A DNA stretch of 64,000 nt from [Mycobacterium] vasticus (GCF_020181595.1 NZ_CP084028.1:879793-943792); one strand, 5' to 3'. Counted from the first letter of the stretch, positions 10,979-20,299 are shown. Notes: a model not told the origin generated them from the sequence alone. Translations and numbers: made by a program.

Positions 10979-11006
10979 AAAAGCCCCCGCTTCGTCGGGG
11001 GCTTTT
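10979..11006 (+). terminator. Intrinsic terminator after sucD
   Basis: AAAAGCCCCCG and CGGGGGCTTTT form a perfect 11-base-pair stem around the six-base loop CTTCGT, ending in a TTTT run on the plus strand. The stem also reads with a U-run in the opposite direction, but only sucCD end here. This is one of the few clear rho-independent terminators in the window. Confidence 0.9.
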
Positions 11007-11035
11007 GTGTCTCCCGCCCAGCGAAGGGTGAACCC

Positions 11036-12562
11036 ATGAGCATCGATCCCCGCACACCCGTCGTCGTCGGCGTCGGGCAGGCGGCCGAGCGCATCGACGA
11101 CGCCGGCTACCGCGCCATGTCGCCGGTCCAGTTGGCCGCTGCGGCCGCCCGTGCCGCGTTGGCCGACTGCGGGGCCGCCTCGGCCGCAGCCGCCATCGAC
11201 ACGGTGGTGGCCACCCGGGCGTTCGAGAACTCGATTCCGAAAGCTCCTGCGCCGCTGGGCAAGTCGAACAACTTCCCGCGGTCGGTTGCCGGGCTGATCG
11301 GTGCTGACCCGGCCCGTGCGGTGCTGGACAAGGTCGGCGGCCAGGGCCCGCAGAAGCTGCTCACGGAGTTCGCCGGCGAGATCGCCTCCGGCGCCGCCGA
11401 CGTGGTGCTGTTGTGCGGTGCGGATGCCACCTCCACGCTGCGGCACTTCGCCAACGCTGCCGACAAGCCGGACTTCACCGAGACCGTCGACGGCCAGCTC
11501 GAAGATCGAGGCTACGGACTCGAGGACTTCATCGAGCACTACACCGTGATCCATGGGCTGACCGGAGCGCCGGTGCAGTACGGCCTGCTGGAGAACGCCC
11601 GCCGCGCCCGGCTTGGCCTGAGCCCGGCCGACTACCGCCGGGAGATGGCGGAACTGTTCGCCCCGATGACCAAGATCGCCGCCAAGAATCCGTTCTCGGC
11701 GTCACCGGTGGAGCGCTCCGCCGACGAGCTGGCCACGATCAGCGCCACCAACCGGATGATCTGCGACCCCTACCCGCGGCTGCTGGTGGCCCGCGATCAG
11801 GTCAACCAGGGGGCCGCGGCGCTGTTGATGTCGGTCGAGGCCGCCCGGCGCCTCGGTGTGCCGCAAGACCGCTGGGTGTACCTGCACGGCCACGCCGACC
11901 TGCGTGCGCAACGTCTGCTGGAACGCGCCGACCTGAGCGCCTACCCGGCGGCCGTCGCGGCCACCACCGAGGCGCTGGCGATGGCCGGGATCGGATTCGA
12001 CGACGTCGCGGCGATGGACCTCTACAGTTGCTTCCCGGTGCCGGTGTTCACCATCTGCGATGCCTTCGGCCTGGCCGCCGATGATCCGCGTGGGCTGACC
12101 CTGACCGGTGGGCTGCCGTTCTTCGGCGGTGCCGGCAACAACTATTCGACGCACGCCATCGCCGAGGCGGTGGCGGCGGCGCGCAACGACCCGGGACAGT
12201 TCACATTCGTCGGCGCCAACGGCGGCATGATGAGCAAGTTCGCGGCCGGGGTGTATTCGACCACGCCGGTGGCTTGGACCGCGGATCGCAGCGCGCAGTT
12301 GCAGGCGGGGCTCGACGCCGCGCCGGCCGTCGCCGTCACCGAGCACGCCGACGGTCCGGGGACCATCGAGACCTACAGCGTCCGCTACGACTGGGACACC
12401 CCGACCGGAATCATCATCGGCCGATTGGACGCCGACGGCAGTCGCTTCCTGGCGACCAGCGAGGACGCCGACCTGGTGGCGCTGCTGTCCGATGGTGAAC
12501 CGCTGGGGACGGCCGTCACCGTGCGCGCCCTGGACTACGGCAACCGCTGCTCGCTGGCCTAG
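11036..12562 (+). CDS. Thiolase-like protein type 1 (TLP1), Rv1867-type
   Basis: A 508-residue protein with the thiolase double fold followed by an extra C-terminal domain of about 90 residues, from around TIETYSVRYDW to the end. This matches the mycobacterial thiolase-like protein type 1 with its TLP1 additional C-terminal domain. The position normally holding the nucleophilic cysteine reads KVGGQGPQ and carries no cysteine. A GNNYSTH segment supplies the conserved histidine. It therefore may bind acyl-CoA without normal thiolysis. The gene stands alone after the sucCD terminator, with an ATG at 11036 and weak ribosome site GAAGGG. It converges on the LLM oxidoreductase across a large inverted repeat. 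Confidence 0.85.
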   Translation: MSIDPRTPVVVGVGQAAERIDDAGYRAMSPVQLAAAAARAALADCGAASAAAAIDTVVATRAFENSIPKAPAPLGKSNNFPRSVAGLIGADPARAVLDKVGGQGPQKLLTEFAGEIASGAADVVLLCGADATSTLRHFANAADKPDFTETVDGQLEDRGYGLEDFIEHYTVIHGLTGAPVQYGLLENARRARLGLSPADYRREMAELFAPMTKIAAKNPFSASPVERSADELATISATNRMICDPYPRLLVARDQVNQGAAALLMSVEAARRLGVPQDRWVYLHGHADLRAQRLLERADLSAYPAAVAATTEALAMAGIGFDDVAAMDLYSCFPVPVFTICDAFGLAADDPRGLTLTGGLPFFGGAGNNYSTHAIAEAVAAARNDPGQFTFVGANGGMMSKFAAGVYSTTPVAWTADRSAQLQAGLDAAPAVAVTEHADGPGTIETYSVRYDWDTPTGIIIGRLDADGSRFLATSEDADLVALLSDGEPLGTAVTVRALDYGNRCSLA

Positions 12563-12569
12563 CTATTTT

Positions 12570-12638
12570 TTGCGCGAGCGTGCGCAATTGTCCCCCAAAA
12601 GCCCAGGTGGGCGCGGACAACTGTGCACGGTCGCGCGA
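12570..12638. repeat. Long imperfect inverted repeat between convergent genes
   Basis: A 24-base left arm (12570-12593, beginning TTGCGCGAGCGTGCGC) pairs with a 24-base right arm (12615-12638) at 20 of 24 positions. The 21-base loop contains its own small hairpin, GCCCA-GG-TGGGC. It lies just after the TLP1 stop and before the LLM oxidoreductase stop. It could act as a bidirectional terminator, or be a copy of a dispersed palindromic element; the sequence alone does not decide. Confidence 0.8.
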
Positions 12639-12662
12639 GAGGGGCGAGAGGGGAATAGGTCG

Positions 12663-13511
12663 CTAGCGGCTGAGCCCGAGCTTGCCGGCCAGTCGCTCCA
12701 CGTAGGCGGCGACCTCGGCCTCGGGCTTGTCCGGCAACCCGAACAGCGTCTCGGTGACGCCGATCTCGGCCCAGTGCGCCAGCTTCTCGGGCACCGGCTT
12801 GAAGTCCAGTGCGACGATCTGCGGTGCCCCGTCCCGGTCGGCGGCCGCCCAGGTGTCCTGCAGCAGCTTGACGGGCTCGTCGATGTCGAAGTCCCGTGGC
12901 GTGGTGATCCAGCCGTCGGCGCTGCGGGCGATCCACTTGAAGTTCTTCTCGGTACCGGCGGCGCCGACCAGCACCGGGATGTGTGACTGCACCGGCTTGG
13001 GCCAGGCCCAGCTCGGACCGAACTTCACGAATTCACCGTCGAATTCGGCTTCCTCCTGCGTCCACAGCGCACGCATGGCTTCCAGGTATTCGCGCAGCAT
13101 GGTGCGACGACGTCCCGGCGGCACATTGTGGTCGGCGAGTTCATCTGTGTTCCAACCGAATCCGACGCCCACGCTCACCCGGCCACCGGACAGGTGGTCC
13201 AGGGTGGCGATCGACTTCGCCAGGGTGATCGGGTCGTGCTCGACCGGCAGTGCCACCGCGGTCGACAGCCGCACCCTGGAAGTGACGGCGCTCGCGGCCC
13301 CCAGGCTGACCCACGGATCGAGGGTGCGCATGTAGCGGTCGTCGGGCAGTGACTCGTCACCGGTGGTCGGGTGCGCCGCCTGACGCTTGATCGGGATGTG
13401 GGTGTGTTCGGGTACGTAGAAGGTGGTGAAGCCGTGGTCGTCGGCGAGTTTGGCGGCCGCCGCAGGGGCGATGCCTCGGTCACTGGTGAACAGCACAAGC
13501 CCGTAATCCAT
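12663..13511 (-). CDS. LLM-class F420-dependent oxidoreductase (Rv0953c-type)
   Basis: A 282-residue TIM-barrel protein of the bacterial luciferase-like family in its F420-dependent branch. Visible family features are the N-terminal FTSDRGIAPAAAAKLADDHG strand-helix, the YVPEHTHIP substrate-side loop, and GGRVSVGVGFGWNTDELADH, the typical glycine-rich motif of this branch. Mycobacteria use such enzymes with coenzyme F420 for redox reactions on lipids and xenobiotics; the substrate here is unknown. Synteny (after sucCD, before the DUF5336 antigen) identifies it with Rv0953c. The ATG at 13511 is used. It is divergent from the DUF5336 gene across about 150 bases. Confidence 0.9.
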   Translation of the reverse strand: MDYGLVLFTSDRGIAPAAAAKLADDHGFTTFYVPEHTHIPIKRQAAHPTTGDESLPDDRYMRTLDPWVSLGAASAVTSRVRLSTAVALPVEHDPITLAKSIATLDHLSGGRVSVGVGFGWNTDELADHNVPPGRRRTMLREYLEAMRALWTQEEAEFDGEFVKFGPSWAWPKPVQSHIPVLVGAAGTEKNFKWIARSADGWITTPRDFDIDEPVKLLQDTWAAADRDGAPQIVALDFKPVPEKLAHWAEIGVTETLFGLPDKPEAEVAAYVERLAGKLGLSR

Positions 13512-13659
13512 ATCCGTGATTAGAACGTGTTCCTGTTTGTTCAGGCAACCGGGGGTCCCCTACCGGCGGTGTTGACTCGGCGGGCTCACCGCGGAGTGCG
13601 CTAGCGTGAATGGTCGAACCGCGCCGCCCCCCACCTGCCGCCGATCATCAGGAGAGGTC

Positions 13660-14556
13660 ATGACCTACTCGCCCGGGAATCCCGGATTCCAGTCTTCCCA
13701 ACCGCCGGGCTCCTTCGGCCCGTCCACGCCGTCGTTCACCAAGACCGCAGATGCCGAGAGCAAGCTGCCGTTGTACCTGCAGATGACGGTCGCGATGCTG
13801 GGGCTGGGCGTCTACCTCGCGAACTTCGGGCCGATCGTCACCGTCAGCAACGGTGAGTACCCGCTCATCCTCGGCGACGCCGGCCACACCGTTCCGCTGG
13901 CACTGCTGGCCGGGCTGCTGGCCGGGGCGGGTCTGCTGCCCAAGGTGAAGTCCTACACCACGGTGGTCGCGGTGATCTCGACGCTGGGAGCACTGTTGGC
14001 GATTGCCACGCTTGCCGACGCCGGTGATGACTACACGGTCGGCTGGGGACTGTGGCTGGTGTTGACGTTCAGCATCCTGCAGGCCGCCGCCGCGGTCGGA
14101 GTGCTGCTGCTGGAGACCGGTGTCGTCACCGCCCCGGCGCCGCGGCCCAAGTACGACCCCTACGGCCAGTACGGCCTGCCCCCGGGCGGCAACTACTACG
14201 GTCAGCAGGCGCCGCAGCAGCCCGGCTACCCCTCCTACGGCGGTTACCCGTCGGCTCCGTCCTCCGGTGGCTTCGGAGCGCAGCCCGGTCCGGCGCAGTC
14301 CGGTCCCGCGTCGTCCGGGATGGGTTCGATGGGTGGCTTCGGCACCGCCTCGCAGCCGACCCAGTCGGTGCCGTCGATGCAGCAGGGCCCGCCCACCCCT
14401 CCGACCGGATTCCCCAGCTTCAGCCCGCCGCCGTCCAGCGGCTCGGGCAGCTCGTCGACTGCGGGTTCCGGGGGCTCCGGCGGGCCGGGCCAGGGCTCGA
14501 CGGGTGGCCAGCAGGCGCAGGGCGGTTCCGCCCCGTCGGGTCCGGCTCAGCCCTAG
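13660..14556 (+). CDS. DUF5336 membrane protein, 34 kDa antigen family (Rv0954-type)
   Basis: A 298-residue protein. Residues 1-35 are hydrophilic, four membrane helices follow (about 40-60, 74-92, 97-118 and 128-152), and the last 140 residues are a low-complexity cytoplasmic tail rich in proline, glycine, serine, tyrosine and glutamine. This is the layout of the mycobacterial 34 kDa antigen (DUF5336, Rv0954), linked by others to the division machinery. The ATG at 13660 is chosen because GGAGAGG lies at the correct distance; in-frame upstream codons lack a ribosome site. perM follows 36 bases downstream, as in other mycobacteria, so joint expression is likely. Confidence 0.92.
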   Translation: MTYSPGNPGFQSSQPPGSFGPSTPSFTKTADAESKLPLYLQMTVAMLGLGVYLANFGPIVTVSNGEYPLILGDAGHTVPLALLAGLLAGAGLLPKVKSYTTVVAVISTLGALLAIATLADAGDDYTVGWGLWLVLTFSILQAAAAVGVLLLETGVVTAPAPRPKYDPYGQYGLPPGGNYYGQQAPQQPGYPSYGGYPSAPSSGGFGAQPGPAQSGPASSGMGSMGGFGTASQPTQSVPSMQQGPPTPPTGFPSFSPPPSSGSGSSSTAGSGGSGGPGQGSTGGQQAQGGSAPSGPAQP

Positions 14557-14592
14557 CGCGCTCCGGCGCGCCGAGTTGAACGTGCCCGTGAC

Positions 14593-16011
14593 GTGACACC
14601 GGTGGCCGTCGGTAAACCAGGCTCGAACCCGACCCGCGATCTGTTGCGGGTCGCGTTCGGCCCGTCCGTGGTGGCGTTGACGGTGATCGCAGCGGTGACG
14701 CTGCTGCAGTTGCTGATCGCCAACAGTGACATGACCGGGGCGTCGGGTGCCATCGCCAGCATGTGGCTGGGTGTGCATCAGGTACCGATCTCGATCGGCG
14801 GTCGGGAGCTGGGAGTGCTGCCGCTGCTGCCGGTGCTGCTGATGGTTGCCGGGACGGCCCGGACGACCGCGCAGGCCACCGACCGGGGTGCCTCCTGGTT
14901 CGTCATCCGCTGGATCGTGGCGTCGGCGTTGGGCGGCCCGTTGTTGATCGCGGCGATCTGCCTGGCGGTCATCCATGACGCGGCATCGGTCATGACCGAA
15001 CTGCAGACCCCACATGCGTTGGGCGCCTTCGGCCATGTGTTCCTGGTGCATGCGATCGGCGCGGCGATCGGAATGGGGACGCGGGTGGGCCGGCGTGCTC
15101 TGGCCGAGACGCCGCTGCCGGACTGGATCTTCGACGCGTTGCGAGCCGCGGTCGCCGGAATGCTGGCGCTGGTCGGGCTAGTCGGGACCATCACTGTCGT
15201 ATCCCTGGTCCTGCACTGGGGGACCATGCACGAGCTGTACGCGGTCACCGATTCATTGTTCGGTCAGTTCAGTCTGACGCTGCTGGCGGTGCTGTATGTG
15301 CCCAACGTCCTGGTCGGCGGGGCGGCGATGGCCGTCGGATCGAGTGCGCACATCGGCCCCGCGCTGTTCAGTGCATTCACCGTGCTCGGTGGCGACATTC
15401 CGGCGCTGCCGATTCTGGCCGCTGCGCCCACCCCTCCGCTGGGACCCGCGTGGGTGGCATTGCTGATCATCGGCGCCGCCTCGGCGGTGGCCGTCGGTCA
15501 GCAGTGCGCCCGGCGCCCGCTGCCGCTGGTTCCGGCACTGGGCAAGGTTGCGGCCGCAGCGGGTATCGCTGCGGTACTGATGGCGCTGCTCGGGTGGGCC
15601 GGCGGCGGGCGGTTGGGCAACTTCGGCGACGTCGGGGTGGACCAGGTGACGTTCGGCCCGGCGGTGTTCCTGTGGTTCGCGTCGATCGGTGCGCTGACGG
15701 TGGTGATGATCGGCGGGGTGCGGCGCGGGCCGGTGCTGCCTCGGCCGATGCTGCCGCCCGCCCGCGAGCCGGTGCCTACGGCCGAGCCCGAGCCCGAGCT
15801 TGACCCCGAGCCCGTCGAACCCGAGCTTTTCGAACCTGACGAGTTGTTCGAACCCGACGAGATCGAGGACGGGGGTGAGCTGAGCTGGACGCCGCAACCC
15901 GAGCAGCCGACAGCATCTGAGCCGCACCCGCCGACCGAGCCGCCCGGCCCGTGGGAAGACCCCGAAGACCTGATGTTCACCGACGATGACGGGCTCGACC
16001 GACCGCGCTAG
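14593..16011 (+). CDS. perM: Cell-division membrane protein PerM (DUF6350)
   Basis: A 472-residue integral membrane protein with about nine hydrophobic helices in the first 370 residues. A long acidic, proline- and glutamate-rich cytoplasmic tail follows (about 390-472, including repeated [14 protein letters not shown] stretches). Position after the DUF5336 gene and overall layout identify it with Rv0955, PerM. That protein is needed by M. tuberculosis for persistence and for growth in acid, low-magnesium medium, and it stabilises the divisome protein FtsB. The start is the GTG at 14593; no strong ribosome site is seen, which would fit translational dependence on the upstream gene. The acidic tail is probably the interaction region. 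Confidence 0.9.
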   Translation: MTPVAVGKPGSNPTRDLLRVAFGPSVVALTVIAAVTLLQLLIANSDMTGASGAIASMWLGVHQVPISIGGRELGVLPLLPVLLMVAGTARTTAQATDRGASWFVIRWIVASALGGPLLIAAICLAVIHDAASVMTELQTPHALGAFGHVFLVHAIGAAIGMGTRVGRRALAETPLPDWIFDALRAAVAGMLALVGLVGTITVVSLVLHWGTMHELYAVTDSLFGQFSLTLLAVLYVPNVLVGGAAMAVGSSAHIGPALFSAFTVLGGDIPALPILAAAPTPPLGPAWVALLIIGAASAVAVGQQCARRPLPLVPALGKVAAAAGIAAVLMALLGWAGGGRLGNFGDVGVDQVTFGPAVFLWFASIGALTVVMIGGVRRGPVLPRPMLPPAREPVPTAEPEPELDPEPVEPELFEPDELFEPDEIEDGGELSWTPQPEQPTASEPHPPTEPPGPWEDPEDLMFTDDDGLDRPR

Positions 16012-16029
16012 CACCACCCCTTGGCAGAA

Positions 16030-16049
16030 TTAAGGACTTGAGTCCCTTA
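16030..16049 (+). promoter_or_regulatory. DosR/DevR-type binding box
   Basis: The 20-mer TTAAGGACTTGAGTCCCTTA agrees with the mycobacterial dormancy-regulator consensus TTSGGGACTWWAGTCCCSAA at 15 of 20 positions, including the core GGACT and AGTCCC halves. Its centre is about 42 bases upstream of the ATG at 16082. A CATAGT -10-like element at 16072-16077 would place the transcript start at or next to that ATG. Match seen; regulation inferred. Confidence 0.6.
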
Positions 16050-16081
16050 TATCCTGCTCGCTGTCCTGGTCGCATAGTGAC

Positions 16082-16507
16082 ATGACAAGCGTCGTGAGCA
16101 CGTGGAACCTGCACAGACTGGCAAGTGCCCGCGTGGAGAAGCTGACGCAGCTGGTGTTGCCACCCGGCCATGAGCCGATCCTCGACGTCATGGCGTCGAT
16201 CTGGGTCGACGGCGTCGAGGCCGGGTTCCAGATGGCCGAGGCGGCATCGATCGGTTTGTCCCGCGCCCTGGCGGAGGACCTGTACCAGCAGCTGGAAGGC
16301 GCCGAGCTCTGTAGCGAATACGACGAGTTCCCGGAGCTAGACGATCGCGACTTCCAGGATCTTGCGTGTGGTCGGGTCGAGAAGATCAGCCACGGCATCC
16401 ATCCGGTCGGCCACCCCGACGTGATCTGGGACAAGGTCGAGATCTGGACCGACGGTGTGGCCGCTGCGCTCCGGATCGTGCGCGACGAAGGGCAGCGCCA
16501 GGCCTGA
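16082..16507 (+). CDS. Hypothetical protein behind a DosR-like box
   Basis: A 141-residue soluble, acidic protein that I do not recognise. It has two similar short segments: VEKLTQLVLPPGHEPI near residue 18, and VEKISHGIHPVGHPDV near residue 100. Each is followed by a W-x-DGV motif (IWVDGVEAGF and IWTDGVAAAL). This indicates an internal duplication of about 55-60 residues forming a two-lobed protein. No membrane segment, cysteine cluster or catalytic signature is visible. The ATG at 16082 has no Shine-Dalgarno sequence but sits where a leaderless DosR-dependent transcript would begin. It lies alone between perM and purN. Confidence 0.75.
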   Translation: MTSVVSTWNLHRLASARVEKLTQLVLPPGHEPILDVMASIWVDGVEAGFQMAEAASIGLSRALAEDLYQQLEGAELCSEYDEFPELDDRDFQDLACGRVEKISHGIHPVGHPDVIWDKVEIWTDGVAAALRIVRDEGQRQA

Positions 16508-16543
16508 TCGCCGGCCGGATCCTCGGCGGTAGGCTCTTGCTTC

Positions 16544-17170
16544 GTGCAACCGATCCACGTGGCCCCACACGTCCCGTCGCGGCTGGTGGTGCTGGCTTCG
16601 GGTACCGGATCGCTGCTGGAGTCGCTGCTGGCCGCGGCGGTGGGTGACTACCCGGCAAGGGTGGTGGCCGTCGGCACCGACCGCGACTGCCGGGCCGTGC
16701 AGATCGCCAAGGATGCCGGGCTGCCGGTGTTCACCGTCGCGATGTCCGACCATTCCGACCGGGCTGCCTGGGACCTCGCGCTGGCGGAGGCCACCGCCGC
16801 GCATGCCCCTGATCTGGTGGTCTCGGCCGGCTTCATGAAGATCCTGGGGCCGCAGTTCTTGTCCCGATTCATGGGGCGCACCGTCAACACCCACCCGGCG
16901 TTGCTGCCCGCCTTCCCCGGCGCGCACGCGGTGCCCGACGCGCTGGCCTACGGAGTGCGGGTCACCGGCTGCACCGTGCATCTGGTGGACGCCGGGACCG
17001 ACACCGGTCCGGTGCTGGCCCAGGAGCCGGTCGCAGTGTTCGACGACGACGACGAAGACTCCCTGCATGAACGCATCAAGACAGTGGAGCGCCAGCTCCT
17101 GGTAGACGTTCTGGCCGCGCTGGCGACCCGCGGCGTGACCTGGACCGGACGAAAGGCAACCATAGGATGA
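16544..17170 (+). CDS. purN: Phosphoribosylglycinamide formyltransferase
   Basis: A 208-residue PurN that transfers a formyl group from 10-formyl-THF to GAR in the third step of purine synthesis. The catalytic triad is present: N115 and H117 in [18 protein letters not shown], and D153 in [12 protein letters not shown]. The N-terminal phosphate-binding loop is [12 protein letters not shown]. The GTG at 16544 is used; residues 1-11 are an unconserved extension. Its TGA overlaps the ATG of purH by four bases (ATGA), so the two genes are translationally coupled. Confidence 0.96.
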   Translation: MQPIHVAPHVPSRLVVLASGTGSLLESLLAAAVGDYPARVVAVGTDRDCRAVQIAKDAGLPVFTVAMSDHSDRAAWDLALAEATAAHAPDLVVSAGFMKILGPQFLSRFMGRTVNTHPALLPAFPGAHAVPDALAYGVRVTGCTVHLVDAGTDTGPVLAQEPVAVFDDDDEDSLHERIKTVERQLLVDVLAALATRGVTWTGRKATIG

Positions 17171-18732
17171 CCGACGGCAAGCGACCGATTCGCCGGGCGC
17201 TGATCAGCGTCTACGACAAGACCGGCCTGGTCGACCTGGCTGCCGGACTGCATGCCGCCGGGGTGGCTATCGTCTCCACCGGCTCTACCGCCAAATCAAT
17301 TGCCGCCAAGGGCATTCCGGTCACTCCCGTGGAACAGATCACCGGGTTCCCGGAGGTGCTCGACGGCCGGGTCAAGACGCTGCACCCGCGGGTGCACGCC
17401 GGGCTGCTGGCCGACCTGCGCAAGCCCGAACATGCTGCGGCGCTGGAAGAACTGGACATCGCGCCGTTCGACCTGGTGGTCGTGAACCTCTACCCGTTCA
17501 GCGAGACCGTCGATTCCGGTGCGGGTATCGACGAGTGCGTCGAGCAGATCGACATCGGCGGCCCGTCGATGATCCGGGCGGCCGCCAAGAACCACCCCAG
17601 CGTGGCCGTGGTGGTGGACCCGCTCGGCTACGACGGGGCGCTGGCCGCGGTCAAGGCCGGCGGTTTCTCCCTTGCCGAGCGGAAGCGCCTGGCCTCGTTG
17701 GCATTCCGCCACACCGCCGAATACGACGTCGCGGTGGCCAACTGGATGTCGTCGACGCTTGCGCCCGAGGAGCCTCGCCAGGTCCTGCCGGAATGGATCG
17801 GGCGCACCTACCGTCGGGCGACGCAGCTGCGGTACGGCGAGAACCCGCACCAGCAGGCCGCCCTGTTCTGCGACGGCGGAGCCTGGCCGGGGTTGGCGCA
17901 GGCCGATCAGCTGCACGGAAAAGAGATGTCCTACAACAACTTCACCGACGCGGACGCCGCGTGGCGAGCGGCGTTCGACCATGAAGAGATCTGCGTGGCG
18001 ATCATCAAGCACGCCAACCCGTGCGGCATCGCGGTCTCGGCGACCTCCGTGGCCGACGCACACCGCAAGGCGCACGAGTGCGACCCGCTGAGCGCGTTCG
18101 GCGGAGTGATCGCGGCGAACACCGAGGTCAGCGTCGAGATGGCGGAGTACGTCAGCACCATTTTCACCGAGGTCATCGTCGCGCCCGCTTACGCGCCCGG
18201 GGCCGTGGAGATCTTGGCCCGCAAGAAGAACATTCGGGTGCTGGTGGCCTCCGAGCCGCTGCGCGGTGGCACCGAGTGGCGCCAGGTCAGCGGCGGGCTG
18301 CTGATGCAGAGCCGCGACGGCCTCGACGCCGACGGTGACAACCCGCTCAACTGGACGCTGGCCACGGGGCCGGCGGCCGATGCGGCCACGCTGGCGGATC
18401 TGGTGTTCGCCTGGCGGTCCTGCCGTGCGGTCAAGTCGAACGCGATCGTCGTGGCTGCCGACGGCGCCACCATCGGCGTCGGCATGGGGCAGGTCAACCG
18501 GGTGGACGCGGCCCGACTGGCCGTGGAGCGCGGCGGCGACCGGGTGGCCGGCGCGGTGGCGGCCTCGGACGCGTTCTTCCCGTTCCCCGATGGTCTGCAG
18601 ACGCTGACCGCCGCCGGGGTGAAGGCGGTTGTGCACCCGGGCGGTTCGGTCCGCGACGACGAGGTGACCGCCGCTGCTGCCGAGGCGGGGATCACCCTGT
18701 ACCTGACCGGGGCCCGGCACTTCGCGCACTGA
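17167..18732 (+). CDS. purH: Bifunctional AICAR transformylase / IMP cyclohydrolase
   Basis: A 521-residue enzyme catalysing the last two steps of IMP synthesis. The N-terminal MGS-like cyclohydrolase domain includes [16 protein letters not shown] and the [16 protein letters not shown] signature near residues 66-81. The C-terminal transformylase domain carries the catalytic K281/H282 in [11 protein letters not shown], and ends with [10 protein letters not shown], the family-typical terminus. Length is normal. It overlaps purN by four bases and converges on the HNH-protein gene, whose stop lies 16 bases away. Confidence 0.97.
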   Translation: MTDGKRPIRRALISVYDKTGLVDLAAGLHAAGVAIVSTGSTAKSIAAKGIPVTPVEQITGFPEVLDGRVKTLHPRVHAGLLADLRKPEHAAALEELDIAPFDLVVVNLYPFSETVDSGAGIDECVEQIDIGGPSMIRAAAKNHPSVAVVVDPLGYDGALAAVKAGGFSLAERKRLASLAFRHTAEYDVAVANWMSSTLAPEEPRQVLPEWIGRTYRRATQLRYGENPHQQAALFCDGGAWPGLAQADQLHGKEMSYNNFTDADAAWRAAFDHEEICVAIIKHANPCGIAVSATSVADAHRKAHECDPLSAFGGVIAANTEVSVEMAEYVSTIFTEVIVAPAYAPGAVEILARKKNIRVLVASEPLRGGTEWRQVSGGLLMQSRDGLDADGDNPLNWTLATGPAADAATLADLVFAWRSCRAVKSNAIVVAADGATIGVGMGQVNRVDAARLAVERGGDRVAGAVAASDAFFPFPDGLQTLTAAGVKAVVHPGGSVRDDEVTAAAAEAGITLYLTGARHFAH

Positions 18733-18748
18733 TTCAGCTACGGCCCGG

Positions 18749-20140
18749 CTAGGGAACTTCGCCGTCCTCGTCGCCGGTTTCGCTGTCTCGCAATAGTTTT
18801 TCGGGGTGGTGGTAGGTGTTGGTGCGTCGTTGTCCTCGGTCGAGGTGTGGCGGGGCCAGGGTTTCGGTGGTGCCGTCGGCTCGTTTTCGGGTTTTCCAGC
18901 CATTGTTGGTGAGCAGTTGGTGGTGAGGTCCGCAGCGCAGGGACAGGCCGCCGATGTCGGTGATGTTGGTGGTGGCGTAGTCGGTGTCATGATGCACTTC
19001 ACAGAGGTAGGCCGGCACCGTGCAGCCCGGGTGCGAACAGCCCCGCTCTTTGGCGTACAGCACGAGGCGTTGCCCTGGTGAGGCCAGTCGTTTGCTGTGG
19101 ACGAGGGCGATCTCTTTGCCTTTGTGGTGGATCCGCAGGTAATGGTGGGCGTGGGTGGCCATAGAGATGACATCGCCCATGGGCAGCCAGGTGCCACCGC
19201 CGGTGGGAGCTTTTCCGGTGGCGGCTTCGAGTTCAGCCAGGTCGACCGAGACGACGATGGTGGCGGGCAGGCCGTTGTGTTGGCCGAGGTCACCGGAGGC
19301 GAGCAGGGCCCGGCCCATTGCGGTCAGGGCGTCGTGTTTGCGTTGGGCTTCGGTGCGGGTGTCGGCGTCGATCTGAGCCTGGGTGGGGGTGCCTGAGGTG
19401 CAGGGGGCGAGGTCATCGGGGTTGCACATTCCTGGTGCGCTCAATGGGGCCAGGGCGGCGTCGAGGGTGGCGCGTGCTTGGGGGTCGAGGAAGCCGCTGA
19501 TCGGGCTCATGCCGTCCCGGTCCTGCGGACCGAAGATCACCCCGCGGCGTTTGGCACGCTGCTGCTCGGCCCGCTCGTCGGGCTCATCACCGTCAGGATG
19601 CAGGTGATCGGCTAATCGCTGCGCTAGTTTCGCGAGTTCGTCGGGCCGGCACCGGCCGGCCAGTTCGGTCAGATGTTTCTCGGCGTGAGTCAACGTTCCG
19701 GGGTCGATGTCGGCGGGTAGGTAGTCGAAGAAGGAGCGGATTACTGCGACATGCGATGCCCCGATTCGGCCGTCACGTTGGGCTTCGGCCACTTCGGGTA
19801 GTACCGGCTCCAAGGGTTCCCCGGTCAGAGACCGTCGTGGCCCCAACTGCTCGGCGTCGGCGATGCGGCGTGCGGCGTCGCCGCGGGTGATGTGCAAGGT
19901 GTCGGCCAGCACCCAGCGGGGTTTGCCGCCGATCTCACCGGGGTCGGCGGTGGCGATCTGGTTGACCATCGGATGCTCCACCGCCGACAGCCGCCGGCGC
20001 AGGACCTCGCAGCGCTGCAGCAGGGCCAGGGCCTCCCGGGAGGTCAGGACGTCGAAGTCCAGGTTCTGTGCCCGGTCCAGGTCAGCGGCCAGGGCGTCGA
20101 ACACCTCGACGACCTCATCGCGACCCGGATTCGCAAGCAT
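18749..20140 (-). CDS. DUF222 / HNH endonuclease domain protein, 13E12 repeat family
   Basis: A 463-residue protein with an N-terminal DUF222 region (about residues 15-300) and a C-terminal HNH nuclease domain. The HNH region contains CSHPGCTVPAYLCEVHHD, with paired cysteines and the catalytic histidines, followed by NITDIGGLSLRCGPHHQLL. This is the architecture of the mycobacterial 13E12 REP family, a multicopy, mobile-like family of unknown function that in M. tuberculosis often has SOS boxes at its start codons. The ATG at 20140 (MLANPGRDEVV) is preferred to an upstream in-frame ATG at 20263, which would add 41 unconserved residues. A degenerate SOS-like box overlaps this ATG. Confidence 0.88.
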   Translation of the reverse strand: MLANPGRDEVVEVFDALAADLDRAQNLDFDVLTSREALALLQRCEVLRRRLSAVEHPMVNQIATADPGEIGGKPRWVLADTLHITRGDAARRIADAEQLGPRRSLTGEPLEPVLPEVAEAQRDGRIGASHVAVIRSFFDYLPADIDPGTLTHAEKHLTELAGRCRPDELAKLAQRLADHLHPDGDEPDERAEQQRAKRRGVIFGPQDRDGMSPISGFLDPQARATLDAALAPLSAPGMCNPDDLAPCTSGTPTQAQIDADTRTEAQRKHDALTAMGRALLASGDLGQHNGLPATIVVSVDLAELEAATGKAPTGGGTWLPMGDVISMATHAHHYLRIHHKGKEIALVHSKRLASPGQRLVLYAKERGCSHPGCTVPAYLCEVHHDTDYATTNITDIGGLSLRCGPHHQLLTNNGWKTRKRADGTTETLAPPHLDRGQRRTNTYHHPEKLLRDSETGDEDGEVP

Positions 20141-20146
20141 GTTCGA
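20131..20146 (-). promoter_or_regulatory. Degenerate LexA (SOS) box overlapping the HNH gene start
   Basis: Read on the minus strand, TCGAACATGCTTGCGA matches the mycobacterial SOS box TCGAAC-N4-GTTCGA at 10 of 12 specified bases; the left half is perfect. The ATG start lies within it. Overlap of start codon and SOS box is known for related 13E12-family genes, which supports the call despite two mismatches. Confidence 0.4.
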
Positions 20147-20299
20147 ATGGTAGTGCGGCCGTCCGACAAGTAGCCTGCGATCAAAACCGCAGTGGCACAA
20201 GTGAAAGGAGTGACCAACGAGTGCAAGCCCAATGCCAACCCTTGACAAAAAGATTGCAGGCACTCACTATCTAACTCAACCCCGAAGTGAGGAGCGCTG

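Noticed and set aside
10979..11006. CRISPR-like or regulatory RNA reading of the stem after sucD
   Set aside because: It is a single perfect stem with a U-run at the end of an operon, so an ordinary terminator suffices. No CRISPR repeat array was seen anywhere in the window.
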